Shown here in pieces: positions 49,758 to 59,808 of a stretch of DNA of 64,000 nucleotides. The notes under the pieces were generated by a model. The model was not told the DNA's origin, did not search any database, and was given only the letters and a program-made list of their open reading frames with translations. This DNA is from Loripinus fragilis (lineage: Eukaryota; Mollusca; Bivalvia; Lucinida; Lucinidae). Every line of letters begins with the position of its first letter. Position 1 is the stretch's first letter. Made by a program: the position numbers and the translations under genes. The DNA lies in the NCBI GenBank assembly GCA_964019695.1, contig OZ026522.1, positions 63,883,811 through 63,947,810 on the forward strand, in the 5' to 3' direction.

Positions 49758-49949
49758 CTATTCTGCTGGATGCATCATACGACAGGCTTCAGCTGACCAG
49801 ATTATCTTTGCCATAATTGTGTCCCTGGGCTGGTCAGGCCAACTGCGTGCCTGTCTCTGCTCTGGTGTCATCTCTTCGATCAAATCACCTAGTGTGACAT
49901 ACCGCCAGCAACTTGGTTTGAATGCGGATTTCACTTCTGCCATTGTCAA
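49758..49949 (-). CDS. Post-integrase ORF, 63 codons, unidentified
   Basis: Opens MTMAEVKSAFKPSCWRYVTL and contains GDLIEEMTPEQRQARSWPDQ and RDTIMAKIIWSAEACRMM. It looks like a small amphipathic, Trp-containing protein. It lies upstream of the 157-codon ORF in the same element and orientation, 327 bp away. The MTPEQR.. / MSPDVTV and IIWSAEAC / RWTRLAQEA spacing hints at a distant relation between the two, but this is weak. Function unknown. Confidence 0.35.
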   Translation of the reverse strand: MTMAEVKSAFKPSCWRYVTLGDLIEEMTPEQRQARSWPDQPRDTIMAKIIWSAEACRMMHPAE

Positions 49950-51000
49950 GTGTTTGTATGGTATAATCCAATATATTATAGCAGAATAACAATTTGTGTA
50001 GCACAGTTACACGGTGATGTTCAGTGTGTTTCTTCTTGTGAGAAATACAATTGGTGAATGTTTAAAGTTCCACTTTGATACCTCTAAAATCTGTGCTTCA
50101 GGTTACTTGGCACCTTTAGATAGCCAGGTGTTCATTTTTCGATAATTGCTACTGTGTGAATTGCTTATCAGCAATTAAATCATGATTGTTTCTTCTTTTC
50201 CCCAATTAGTGAGTACACCTGAATTTAATCTGATTTATTTATCTACATGTTGTCCTAGATAATGTTTCTAACCAAAATTGCTGCTTCTTATAGAAGGAAT
50301 GTCTGGCATGGCGCTGAACAATTTTACTACTGCACACTACTAGTTTGTCCGTCTGTTTGTACAGCTGAGGACTGTTCCATACGTTAACAACAAGAATATA
50401 TTTACAGTACAAGCAATTCCAAACACGTGGTATAGTTCACACATGTTTTCCTACTATTTACAAATTTACTAGACGTAACTGCTCCTTTCGGTGGGGCAGA
50501 CTCTACCCTGCCCTGAAGTGTAGCCGCTTCATCCGTTATCTTGGAGTAGGACACCGGTTCCATTTGACTTGTGGGTTCGTCCCTATCCCTGTCTCCTTGT
50601 TTAACCTGTAAATGGCTTTACGCTGGCACCTGGGTAAACAGTCAAGAGAGTGCTTACCCTTTTTGAAATTTTGAAAATACCAAAACAGAAGGCCAGTGAT
50701 TACTGTCTAAACCCCTGGGTTTATCAAAAATATAAGCCCATGAATATTAGCCTATTACATGGTATGTGTTCCACCCAATTTCGGGCCCCCAGCGCCAGGG
50801 TTAACAAGTGTATTTAACCTTACATTATACAGTTACTTATTTACATTTACCGTATTTACATTGAAGCCTAGTATAGCCTAAAACAAGCCTAGTATAGCCT
50901 AAAACATGTCAACAATAGCACTAAAAAAAATTTTCACCTTATTTTGGCGCACTTTTGCTACGCCATTTTTCTTATTTGTTATTGCGTCCACATTCATGTA
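49950..51000 (-). other. Gypsy 3' internal region without coding assignment
   Basis: Between the end of pol and the small ORFs, about 1 kb with no recognisable ORF. A short tandem repeat AGCCTAGTATAGCCTAAAAC occurs twice at 50867-50905. Confidence 0.5.
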
Positions 51001-52260
51001 GTCTTACCAGTCATAATCAAGCGTTTCAGTTGAGTCAGAGTCACTCAACATACCGTCATTGTCAGAAATTGGGGAGGTCTCTCTTCACGTTCCCTACGCT
51101 CACGATTTCTGATGCGTTTTCTGAGTTCCATAGGAGGGATATCGTCCTCCTCATCCGAGTCATCACGTTTCCTGCGGTATTTCGGTACCACTTTATCTAT
51201 GGGATTTTCCGGTTCAGACTCAGAAGACCCCTCTGTTTCCTCAGAGTCATCTGATTCTGGGGCTACCACGAAGTTAGCCTTTCCGCGGTTTACCTGTGGC
51301 AGTTAATGGTATTTCCCAGTCATGGATTTTCGCCAATTTCAGATGTCCCGCGTGCGCCTTGATTGTCTTACCATTAAGCTGATTTTTAATGACAAAAGTT
51401 ACTGGTGAGGTCTGTTCGATGACCCAATAAAAAGGTCCTCACTTAATGTCAAGCTTTCCAGAGCGCGCATGCTTCCTATAAAATACAGGGTCACCAATTT
51501 GTATCTGTACTTTTTGTGCATTTTTATTGGCATACTTAGCCTGCCGACGTTGTTGTTTCTTCAGCCAGCCATAAACTAACATGAATGCTTTGTGCTGTTC
51601 TTGCAAGGCCATCTGGTGCATGTCACTCCCCTGATACTTGGATCTGGGTTTAAGCAAGTTGTCAATTGGCAGGACCACATCCCTGTTGTACACCAGATAA
51701 AAAGGTGTGTAGTCAGTGGCTTCGCTGACATTTAAGCTAATGGCAGCCAGTACTTGATTTAATAGAGGACCCAGGAGTCTAGTCCGTCAGCCAATTTTTT
51801 AGCTAGAATGTCATGGAGGTTGCGGTGGGACCTCTCAACCTTTGCATTTGATTGGGGCCTATAGAAGCTTGTGACACGTGATGAATGTTCAAGGTTCTCA
51901 ATGTTTCTTTCATGACCCGATTGACATTTTCTGTAACATTATCCGTCACAAGCTCTAGCGGGCAACCAAAACGAGGGAAAATCTCTTCAATTAGTAGGTG
52001 GGCAATCTGTCTGGCACAGCAAAGGCTTCTGGCCAACCACTGAACCTGTCAACAAATGCTACAATGTATTTGTTGCCAGACAAGGTCTTTGGATATGGGC
52101 CTGATAAGTCTAGACTGACTTTAGCAAAAGGAAATGGGGGAATGTCTGTCCCCTGGACAGGTGGTTTTGTTTTTAGAGCTGACCTAGTTTGGCAGGTCAC
52201 GCAAGAGGAAACATAGTTATAAAGTTCCTAAAAGAGATTTGGCCAGTAATACTTTTGGCT
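51001..52260 (-). pseudogene. Gypsy integrase (inactivated)
   Basis: On the minus strand, the CC half of the zinc site (SSCVTCQTR) lies near 52190-52210, after a TAG-type break at 52228. The core begins FAKVSLDLSGPYP with YIVAFVDRFSGWPEAF (52060-52140), then after a frameshift RFGCPLELVTDN (about 51950-51980). In another frame there is NAKVERSHRNLHDIL (51810-51855), so all three catalytic D, D and E residues are still present. A C-terminal domain with LKPRSKYQG and IQIGDPVFYRKHARSGKLDIK (51439-51693) follows, then the GPFYWVIE..TSPVTFVIK segment. An acidic, Ser/Glu-rich tail (51045-51269) closes it. At least three frameshifts or stops. The motif after VTDN is VTENVN where NGTENVN is usual. 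Confidence 0.88.
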
Positions 52261-53720
52261 AATCCCCGTAAAGGTTTTCTGGACGCCCATGTGACCATTG
52301 TCATCATGGTACTGTTTCACCACTGCTTCATGCAGATGATGGGGCACATATAATCTCAAGGTGGGATTATCATCTGGGTGTGACAGATAGTAAACAACAT
52401 CATTTTCTATGATGTACCTACTCTTTATTGCGGGGGATGGTGCACCAGTCTCAAGACAAATTTTGATGTCAACTATTTCCTTGTCTTTAGCTTGTTCCAC
52501 TGCCATGTCAACGTCAGTCAAGTCCCAAGTTGGCGCTTCCTTTTCAGGGTAATCAGCAACTTCATAGCTTGCAAATTGTTTAGGGTCAATTTCATTGGAA
52601 TTGATCACATCAACCTCAAATGTATTGTCATTTATATCAACCTCAAAGGGTTCGGCCTCGGCTTCGGTATGTCCGCCATCAGGTTTACGCGATAACAGAT
52701 CAGCGCAGGTGTTTTCTGTACCTTCTATATACTCTATGGTACAATTATAGCCAGCCATGCTAAGCGCCCAAAGCTGAATTTTCTTGTTTTGCATTGGAGA
52801 CTCCAACAGATACTTTAGCGGCTTATGATCGGTCTTGATAACGAACCTAGCACCGTGTAAATAATAGTCCAGCTTGCACAGAGCATAATTTGTACTATAC
52901 GCCTCCTTTTCAATTGTCGACCATTTGCATTTGGTCTTACTCAACTTGTGCGACAGGTAATAAATGGGTTTCTCATTTTTGACATTTGGCAAAACGTTTT
53001 CCTCATCCTCACATGCCTGTGTCAAGCATGCACCAATACAGTCAGATCCAGGGGTCGCGAGTTCGATCCCGGCCCGGTACCATACTTTCGTGGAGATTGA
53101 TCATGAAATAATTTCTACGGTCATTCTCCTCCCTTCCGCTGATTTATTCAAGAAGGGTTGTTGTCAGTTACAAGCGAAAGTATGTGCACAAATTACTGGT
53201 TAACCGCTTGCTCAAGCCTGCCCAGGAATAAGTGTGGTTAAGTGAACTGACCGTCCCGCAATGACCATAGCTGTTGACATGGGACGTAAAGCAACAAAAC
53301 AAACAAACAAACCAATACAGTAGTTACTTGCATCTGTATAAAGAGTATAAGGCTTGTTTGGATCAGGGTAGGCTAATAAAGGTACCACAGTCAGACTTTG
53401 TTTCAAATATTCAAATGCACTTTGGCACTCATCTGTCCACTTAAATCGTGCATATTTTCTGGTCAAAGCAATTACAGGTTCAGCTATCTCATAGAAATTT
53501 GGAATAAACCTACGGTAGTATGACCCCATACCAATCAATGAACGTACCTCCCGCACACATGTTGGGGGAGGTAGAGATTTAATGGCCTCTCTACCTTTTG
53601 AGGATTAGGTTTTATACCTTCAGAACTGATTATGAATCCCAAATAAGTTGTTTCTGACCTTAAGAAAGAACACTTTTTTAATTTAAGTTTCAGTCCATGT
53701 TCTCTTAATCTGTCAAACAC
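52228..53720 (-). pseudogene. Gypsy RT thumb, RNase H and integrase zinc-site region (split by SINE-2)
   Basis: HGLKLKLKKCSF and TTYLGFIISSEGI (53600-53720) are RT palm/thumb motifs. REVRSLIGMGSYYRRFIPNF and FKWTDECQSAFEYLKQ follow after a frameshift near 53560-53590. YTLYTDASNYCIG (about 53315-53350) is the RNase H start. It is cut by SINE-2 and resumes at 53025 with EKPIYYLSHKLS, IKTDHKPLKYLL and TCADLLSRK. The HH half of the integrase zinc site is HHLHEAVVKQYHDDNGHMG (about 52290-52340), and the piece stops at 52228. Confidence 0.9.
53043..53310 (+). mobile_element. SINE-2 copy inserted in Gypsy RNase H
   Basis: A 5'-truncated copy keeping the B box (GGGTCGCGAGTTCGATCC), the full body and an AAAACAAACAAACAA tail. 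Flanked by a perfect 11-bp direct repeat ACCAATACAGT (53032-53042, 53311-53321). Its insertion separates YCIG from the rest of RNase H. It is younger than the Gypsy insertion. Confidence 0.93.
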
Positions 53721-54290
53721 TTGCTACAAGTGATGTAAATGCTGGTCATCAAGGTAGGCTCTTGCAAAATGGCCTAGCCCTTGCAAGACTATAGACATTA
53801 GTTCCTGGAAAATTGCAGGTGCATTTGAAAGACCAAATGGCATTACATTGAACTCAAACAGACCATAGTGACATGCAAAGGCCGTCTTTTCCTTATCTGC
53901 TTCATCCATCAACACTTGTTAGTAACCGGACTTTAAATCTAAGGAAGTGAAGTATTTTGCTTTCCCTAAAAGAGCCAAGATATCATCTATCAAAGGAAGG
54001 GGGTATGAATTTGGTTTAGTAATTTGGTTTAGTTTCCGAAAATCTAAACAAAATCTTTTGGACCCATCTTTCTTGTCAACTATTACAACTGGAAAACTCC
54101 AAGAAGATTTTGATCTACGGACAATGTTTGCACCCATCATTTCATCAATGGTCTTCTCAATAACCTGTCTGTTCTGTATGGGGGTCCTATAGGGTCTTAA
54201 CTTTAAAGGAGGGTTGTTACCAGTGTCAATTTTCATGGTCACAGTGTCAGTGTGTCCAAGTTCAGAGTCTACACTTGCAAATAAGTCCTT
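53721..54290 (-). pseudogene. Gypsy reverse transcriptase, fingers and palm (two stops)
   Basis: KDLFASVDSELGHTD leads into RT, then PLKLRPYRTPIQNRQVI, SSWSFPVVIVDKKDGSKRFC and YPLPLIDDILALLGKAKYFT SLDLKSGY. A TAA at 53919-53921 replaces the residue after GY. The next piece reads EKTAFACHYGLFEFNVMPFG LSNAPAIFQELM and keeps the catalytic YLDD (about 53745). It is then stopped at 53724. Catalytic residues are intact, so the damage is from a few point changes. Confidence 0.93.
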
Positions 54291-55826
54291 ATTATCCCCC
54301 GACAAAGTCGGGACGATATAGTTTTGGCGTCGTCCCTCCGTCCATTCCGTCCTTCTGCACTTTTTGTCTGTCAGGAACCATATCTCAGTACCTATAGGTC
54401 AGATTTAATTCATTCTTGGTACAAATGATTATACCATGGACTCTTGATATCCTATAAGTTTGGTCAAAATCGACCCCTTAACACTTGAGTTATTGCCCTT
54501 GTTTAAGTATAGGCAATTATAAGGCAAAACCTATATTAGCTTTTTTGTGTGATGATCTTCACATTTCATCAAAGCTATTATATTTAACAGCTTCTCACTA
54601 TAGACCATGATTGCCAAGTGCCTGTAGATAAGAATGGCAGTGTCAAAGTTTTACCCCACCCCCTTTGACCCCACCTAAGGGGTCAAAGGTCAAATATATA
54701 AATTTAGCAATAACTAAGGCAATTATTAATATTTTTTGCTGAAATTTTGCATGCAGGCAGAGCAGCAATAGATATGAAACATATCAAACGTGATTTCAGT
54801 TTGAAGGCCTAATTCCAAGCCCCTTTGGTGGACTTAGGGGGTGGGGCCGAGGCCAAAATTAAACTTTTTCAGAATATGGTCAAGTTGCATATCAAATTAA
54901 AGCTGAAGACGCTGGCAGCAACATAATAGCAAATATTTTGCCCACAGACACACCCTTGACCCAGGGGGTGGGGTCAAAAGGTCAAACTATATATTTTTCT
55001 GAAAGTAGTCATGTTGCATATCAAATTAAAGCTGACGACGCTGGCAGCCACATGGTAGCAAATATTTTGCCCACAGACACACCCTTGACCCAAGGGATGG
55101 GGTCAAAAGGTCAAACTATATCTTTTACTGAAAGTAGTCATGTTGCATATCAAATTAAAGCTGAAGACGCTGGCAGCAACATAATAGCAAATATTTTGCC
55201 CACAGACTCACCCTTGACCCAGGAGGTGGGGTCAAAAGGTCAAACTATATATTTTCTGAAAGTAGTCATGTTGCATATCAAATTAAAGCTGACGACGCAG
55301 GCAGCAACATGGTAGCAAATATTTTGCCCACAGACACACCCTTGACCCAAGGGATGGGGTCAAAAGGTCAAACTATATCTTACTGAAAGTAGTCATGTTG
55401 CATATCAAATTAAAGGGAATTGAGCACAGAGCACCAAGCACCATGAAAGCAAGTGTGCTGTCATTACACACACCAACGACTCTTGGGGTGGGGTCAAAGG
55501 GTCATTTTTGTTCTTTTCTAAAAGTGGTCATGTTGCATATCAAAGTAAAGTGGAAGAAGTGTAGACCTACATGCAAGGTAACACTTTGAATTTACACACA
55601 ATCTTGACCTCTGAGGTTGGGTTTAAAGGTTAGATATTGAAATTGTGCATATGTAAGTATATTTTTTATTGAACTAATAACTAAAACATACTTGACAGGC
55701 GTTTGTTATGATCTGAATGATACTGTAGGTGGACTAAGGGTTAGATAAATGGGATTTATGTTTTGTGATTTACATGTTTCTCTCAAATAACCCTTCGTTG
55801 GGGGATATAAATTCGTCTAATTTGCC
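54291..55826 (+). mobile_element. HLE-2 copy inserted between Gypsy protease and RT
   Basis: 5' ATCCCCCGACAAAGTCGGGA hairpin, then GGCGTCGTCCCTCCGTCC. The core is six units of about 127 bp (54850-55590), and the 3' end is TTGGGGGAT with a following AAATTCGTCTAATTT hairpin. The Gypsy sequence resumes at once on both sides (AAGTCCTT | TTGTTTTTCTTAAG), showing an insertion within TT. The same layout as 59809-60877 makes these one family: ATCCCCCGA at the 5' end, its inverse near but not at the 3' end, and a 3' hairpin. Confidence 0.78.
54850..55590 (+). repeat. 127-bp minisatellite core of the HLE-2 copy
   Basis: GTCATGTTGCATATCAAATT AAAGCTGA recurs near 54881, 55008, 55136, 55264 and 55391, with a diverged unit near 55526. 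Each is followed by GCAAATATTTTGCCCACAGA and GGGGTCAAAAGGTCAAACTA. Neighbouring units alternate slightly (AAGACGC/GACGACGC; CAACATAATAG/CACATGGTAG), as if pairs of units expanded together. Confidence 0.93.
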
Positions 55827-56569
55827 TTGTTTTTCTTAAGAAGCTTCTGAATTTGAGGCTTATAATGAGATGGGACATCCACATCCGCGTCCCACGCCTT
55901 GCCATCACCTGGTTTCGTATTTTTGACCGAATTATTCACACTTTCTATCCTACTTGATGCAATTGAATCAACTTTAGCAATTACACAGCCCTTTGATAAA
56001 CTTACTGTTTGATTTGTATTGTTCACTACTAAAATTGGCAAACGCCTGTTTTTGGACATTTTAGCAATTGAATTTGAAACCATTAAGCCAGGTTGATTTC
56101 CCATAAACCCTTTCTCTATAGCTGAAACTGCATACAACTCACCAGAGGGTATCTCACCACTGTCCTTAATTCTGCCAGTACAGACAGTAGCTGACTGAGG
56201 TTTAAGTACTGTTTTTGAACCCAGTCGCACAAGAGAAGCAATATGTATGTCTTCCTCAAGAGGTACAGTTGTGTCACCAAACTTCAAAATGCCTAGGTCA
56301 AAGTAGAGTCTAACTCCATTTTGTACTAACCAGTCACGTCCCAAAATAAAATTTCTATTTATGGACGGTGATACATAAAACCCGTGTGTACATTCGGTAT
56401 TCCCGATTTTACAAGACAATGTGACAAACCCGTCTATTTTAAGTAATCTGCCATTAACTGACTGAAGTCGCGCCACCTTTTTAATCAGCGCAGGCTTCTG
56501 CTTAAAGGCGTGGTACACGCGTCTATGCATTATTGAGACCTCAGCTCCACTATCTAACAGGGCAATGTC
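55817..56569 (-). pseudogene. Gypsy protease and linker (mostly open)
   Basis: A retropepsin-like aspartic protease that would cut the Gag-Pol polyprotein. On the minus strand LLDSGAEVSIMHRRVY carries the D-S-G-A active site (about 56530-56560). FYVSPSINRNFILGRDWL follows, with the ILGxDWL motif typical of these proteases near residue 75. A TGA lies just upstream of DIALLDSG, so the link from gag is broken. The piece then stays open for more than 200 codons through the connector up to KKNK, where HLE-2 interrupts. The ATG at 56530 is internal. Confidence 0.88.
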
Positions 56570-56817
56570 TCAAATATACTTTAAGTCGATATAGAACCGG
56601 GAAACGTATTTGTTAGGGCATAAACACTGAGACAATGACGTTTTCATCTACGGAATTAGCCCCAAGACGCTATAACTTGACGTAACGCTTTGTAACAATT
56701 TGTTTTTACCAACTTGAAGTAAACATGAATTTGGACTTCCTGTCAATGCTATGGTGTATTTTGGAATGTTTTTAAGCTTTCTTCTCCTTTCGTGGGCTTC
56801 TACATGAAAGGAGCGAC

Positions 56818-57726
56818 CTAGTTTTCCTGATTATATCTCGCGGGCTGGACCCTGGGAGCACCTTGTCCCCTATTCAGATCAGCCAACCGTTTTCTAAACT
56901 CATGCTTGAAGTAACCCTTCTTGGCGCAGTACCAACAAGTCATTTCTTTCTTATAGTCCTTCGTGTTGTGTTCTTTTGTATTATCAACCGCATTTATGCT
57001 GGGCTTGGAGCGTCAATCTTTAGCAAGATGCCCCGTTTTATTACACTTATAACAACGTCTAGCGGGCCTATAATGATCTACTCCCATTCGATCATCATCT
57101 TCAGTGGGGACGTACTGATGCCTAGTACGCAGACTGAACCTTTTACGTAGGTTCTGCTCATTTGTTGCTGTTGTTACGGCAGCATCCAACGTTTGGGGAT
57201 TCACTCTTAAAACCTTAAGCTTTAATTGGTCTTCTTGTAAACCGTCAACAAATATGTCAATTTGCTGTCGTTGAACAGCCGCGCCTTGCTGTGCAGGAAA
57301 CGCATCTTCGGCCAAAGTCAAAAGCCTCTCAGCATACACCTGGACGGTTTCTCCAGGTTTCTGCTGGACTTTCCTAAGCAGCATGATAGCATGCTGTGCA
57401 TCAGTAACTTCAGAAAACCTAACGTTAAGTTCAGCCTTAAGTTGGTCCCACGTAGCTTGTTGGTTGTTGTCTTGGTACCCACAGATAAATTCACTAACAG
57501 GCCCCCTACTGGCTTGATATGCAACCCGTTTAATCCTATCATCATTCCCTAGATTTGCTAAAACTGCATATTTTTCAATGGACTTAACCCATTCCTTAAA
57601 TTTCTTGGGGTCCCCCTCATATGGCGGTATAATTTGATTAATTCCCTGGGCCCCCAAAGCCGTGGAAACATTTGACATTTCCACTGCCAAATTTTGAAAC
57701 ACTTGTGCCACCTCAGCTTCAGCCAT
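56818..57726 (-). pseudogene. Gypsy gag (matrix/capsid-like, degenerate zinc knuckles)
   Basis: The structural protein of the particle. Starts MAEAEVAQVFQNLAVEMS; the first 237 codons are open. The core has IPPYEGDPKKFKEWVKSIEK, TWDQLKAELNVRF, AIMLLRKVQQKPGETVQVYA ERL and FVDGLQEDQLKLKVL, the retrotransposon Gag pattern. The first zinc knuckle reads CYKCNKTGHLAKD and then TGA at 57013-57015 in place of the last cysteine. Beyond it the frame continues to TAG at 56818. A second knuckle CWYCAKKGYFKHEF has Y and F where the conserved H and C are expected. So both knuckles are lost: one by a stop, one by substitutions. Confidence 0.9.
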
Positions 57727-57920
57727 TTTGTCAGATAAACTAAGCAGAAAAGGTTAAGGACTTACCTGTCAATGTGTCCTAGTGCTGTAGTCTGTGATAA
57801 ACTGTGATCGTCCCAGCAATGTAACACAACTGTGATCTTCTCAGGAACGAAGCACAACAGTAGCATAAGTTCAGAATAATTCAGGTCCAAAATTATTCAA
57901 TTGTTTGTAAAATTAAGTCC

Positions 57921-57939
57921 AATCCTGGTCACGGCACCA
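57921..57939 (-). promoter_or_regulatory. Primer-binding site
   Basis: The minus strand reads TGGTGCCGTGACCAGGATT, 11 bp inside the 5' LTR. A TGG start complementary to a tRNA CCA end is expected here. The tRNA species was not determined. Confidence 0.6.
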
Positions 57940-57950
57940 AAAGAAAACTG

Positions 57951-58619
57951 TGTTGCATAGCCTAGTCGGGGTAGCTAGGAGCCATTGCTCCACAAGTTAA
58001 TGCAGGCAAACTATGTAGTGTCCATGAGTGACCAATAATTCGCCGGGCCTGCGACAAGTCAGTGACTAGTCATATGTACTGTTCTATCATTTAATAATTC
58101 CTAAGTCAGCCCACTGCAGAATTACTCTCGGGCACAAACTAGACGAGACAGTTACATTTCAGAACCAAACAATGACTGGTTAACAACTAATAACTGCTGT
58201 TTTATAACTGAACTCTCTCCTCCCCGCACACTGGTATATATACTTTGACTGTCAAAATAAGTCGGGCAATGACATACATTGGGTGTTTACCTAGTAATAA
58301 TATAATCTTGTTTATGTAGCAGACCTGTCTGATAAGCCATTGAACTTCACATAAACATGTCAGGCATGATAGGAAAGCAACTCCCTAACACCTCTTAAAG
58401 CACTCTAAAGTAGATAGTCAAGGCGTGTCTTGACAGCTATATCGAATTTATAGTTTTGTTTACAGAATTCCAGAGAGGCCAATTAACCGAGAAATGCACT
58501 TATATTTGGGAGAAATTACAAAGGGATTAAAGAGGCAAGAATGCTGGCCCATTGCATGCCCTACAGCCAAGGGTTCTCTAGCCACCAGACTACTAGGTAG
58601 CGCAGTCCATTATGCCACA
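57951..58619 (-). repeat. Gypsy 5' LTR (669 bp)
   Basis: TGTTGCATAGCCTAGTCGGG to ATTATGCCACA on the plus strand; partner of 47865-48534. The right flank TTTG (58620-58623) completes the target duplication. Confidence 0.95.
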
Positions 58620-59808
58620 TTTGCCCAATGATAATTGCATTTATATTTTTGACATATTGATAAAATGTTGGGTTTGTGTTGTTTCTGTAAATAATTCCTC
58701 TCTGTTGGCAAAATATATTTTCAATCACATCGCTTTTGATACGTGCAGGTACATGTACTATAGAATTCCATGAGACTCTAGTGTGGTTTTGCGTAGATTA
58801 TTAAACCCAATGATGCAAGAATTTAGATCTTCGCGAGTTTGGGATGACATCAGGCATTTTTCTTGTTCAGATGGAGACAATTTTTGTTTTTTTTACAGAA
58901 GATTCCCATTCATTAAACCATGCTAAGGCTGACATAATGCCATCTAAACGCTTGTCTTTGATGTCAGCCACTGGCCTGTGATCTCTGAAAGTACTTATTA
59001 TGACACTTGTTGTGATCTCAGTAGTGCGACAGTGTCATCCAGTAAGTAGTCATCATCTCCTAGATATCTTTGAAAGCTCTCCATCAGATGGAGCATTTCG
59101 ACATTCAGGACATCTTTAGTCAGACTGTTTCCCCATTTTTGATTCTTAAGAAAGAAAGAAATGGTTGTGTGTTAGTTTGTGGTGCAAGGGAAATGCGTTT
59201 GTATCGCGATCCCACTTGAAAGCATTGACCCAATGCTCCCAAATGATTGTTTGATTGAAGCGCAAAGTTCTTACAAAAGACTGCCCAATACCACTTTTAG
59301 CAGCATTAATACGAACCTGCTTTATAACATGGGAGTAGTCCATGATAAATAAAATGTGGGGTTCATTTGGAGACCAAATATTTTTGTTGCGAAGCTCTCC
59401 AACAACGGTGAGGTATCTGAAAAAAACATTTTCATAAAATCTTTATTTTTTGAGCTCCATCCATGGAAAAGAACAAAACCTTAAAGTCGTATACATTCAA
59501 AAATTTTATGGCTTCCCAAAACAGAAAATGTAAGTTTCCAGCCTTGGTTTGTGTGACAGGAAAGCAAGCAAATGGAAATCTGAAACCATTTAAACCTAGA
59601 TATAAGAATTGCAAACATGAGTGGCAAGAACTCTGTCTTTTTTGCCTTAACAAAGGGTATTAAGATGGTCAGATTCCTTGCCCATATCAACAAAGCCTAC
59701 CAGGCGAACTTTGCCATTTGTTTCAACCATGCATAAATCTTCTTGAATGCTTAACTCATCAGTGCAAATGCCACCCAAAAAAGAACCATCAGAAGGATAA
59801 TGCTTTTT

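Larger units (their letters stand above)
47865..58619 (-). mobile_element. Ty3/Gypsy LTR retrotransposon, full length but defective
   Basis: 10,755 bp between TTTG duplications (47861-47864 and 58620-58623). Copy A shows the uninterrupted target (GCATTTTGCCCAATG near 41300). On the minus strand the order is 5' LTR, primer-binding site, gag, protease, RT, RNase H, integrase, two unidentified ORFs, polypurine tract, 3' LTR. Integrase after RNase H places it in Ty3/Gypsy. Secondary insertions are a minisatellite element (54291-55826) and SINE-2 (53043-53310). Without them the element would be about 8.9 kb. It lies inside duplication copy B, so it arrived after the duplication. Confidence 0.95.

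Noticed and set aside
54938..55315. 125-codon plus-strand ORF with internal protein repeats
   Set aside because: Open only because the 127-bp repeat unit is read across. There is no evidence of coding function and the frame is lost in other units.
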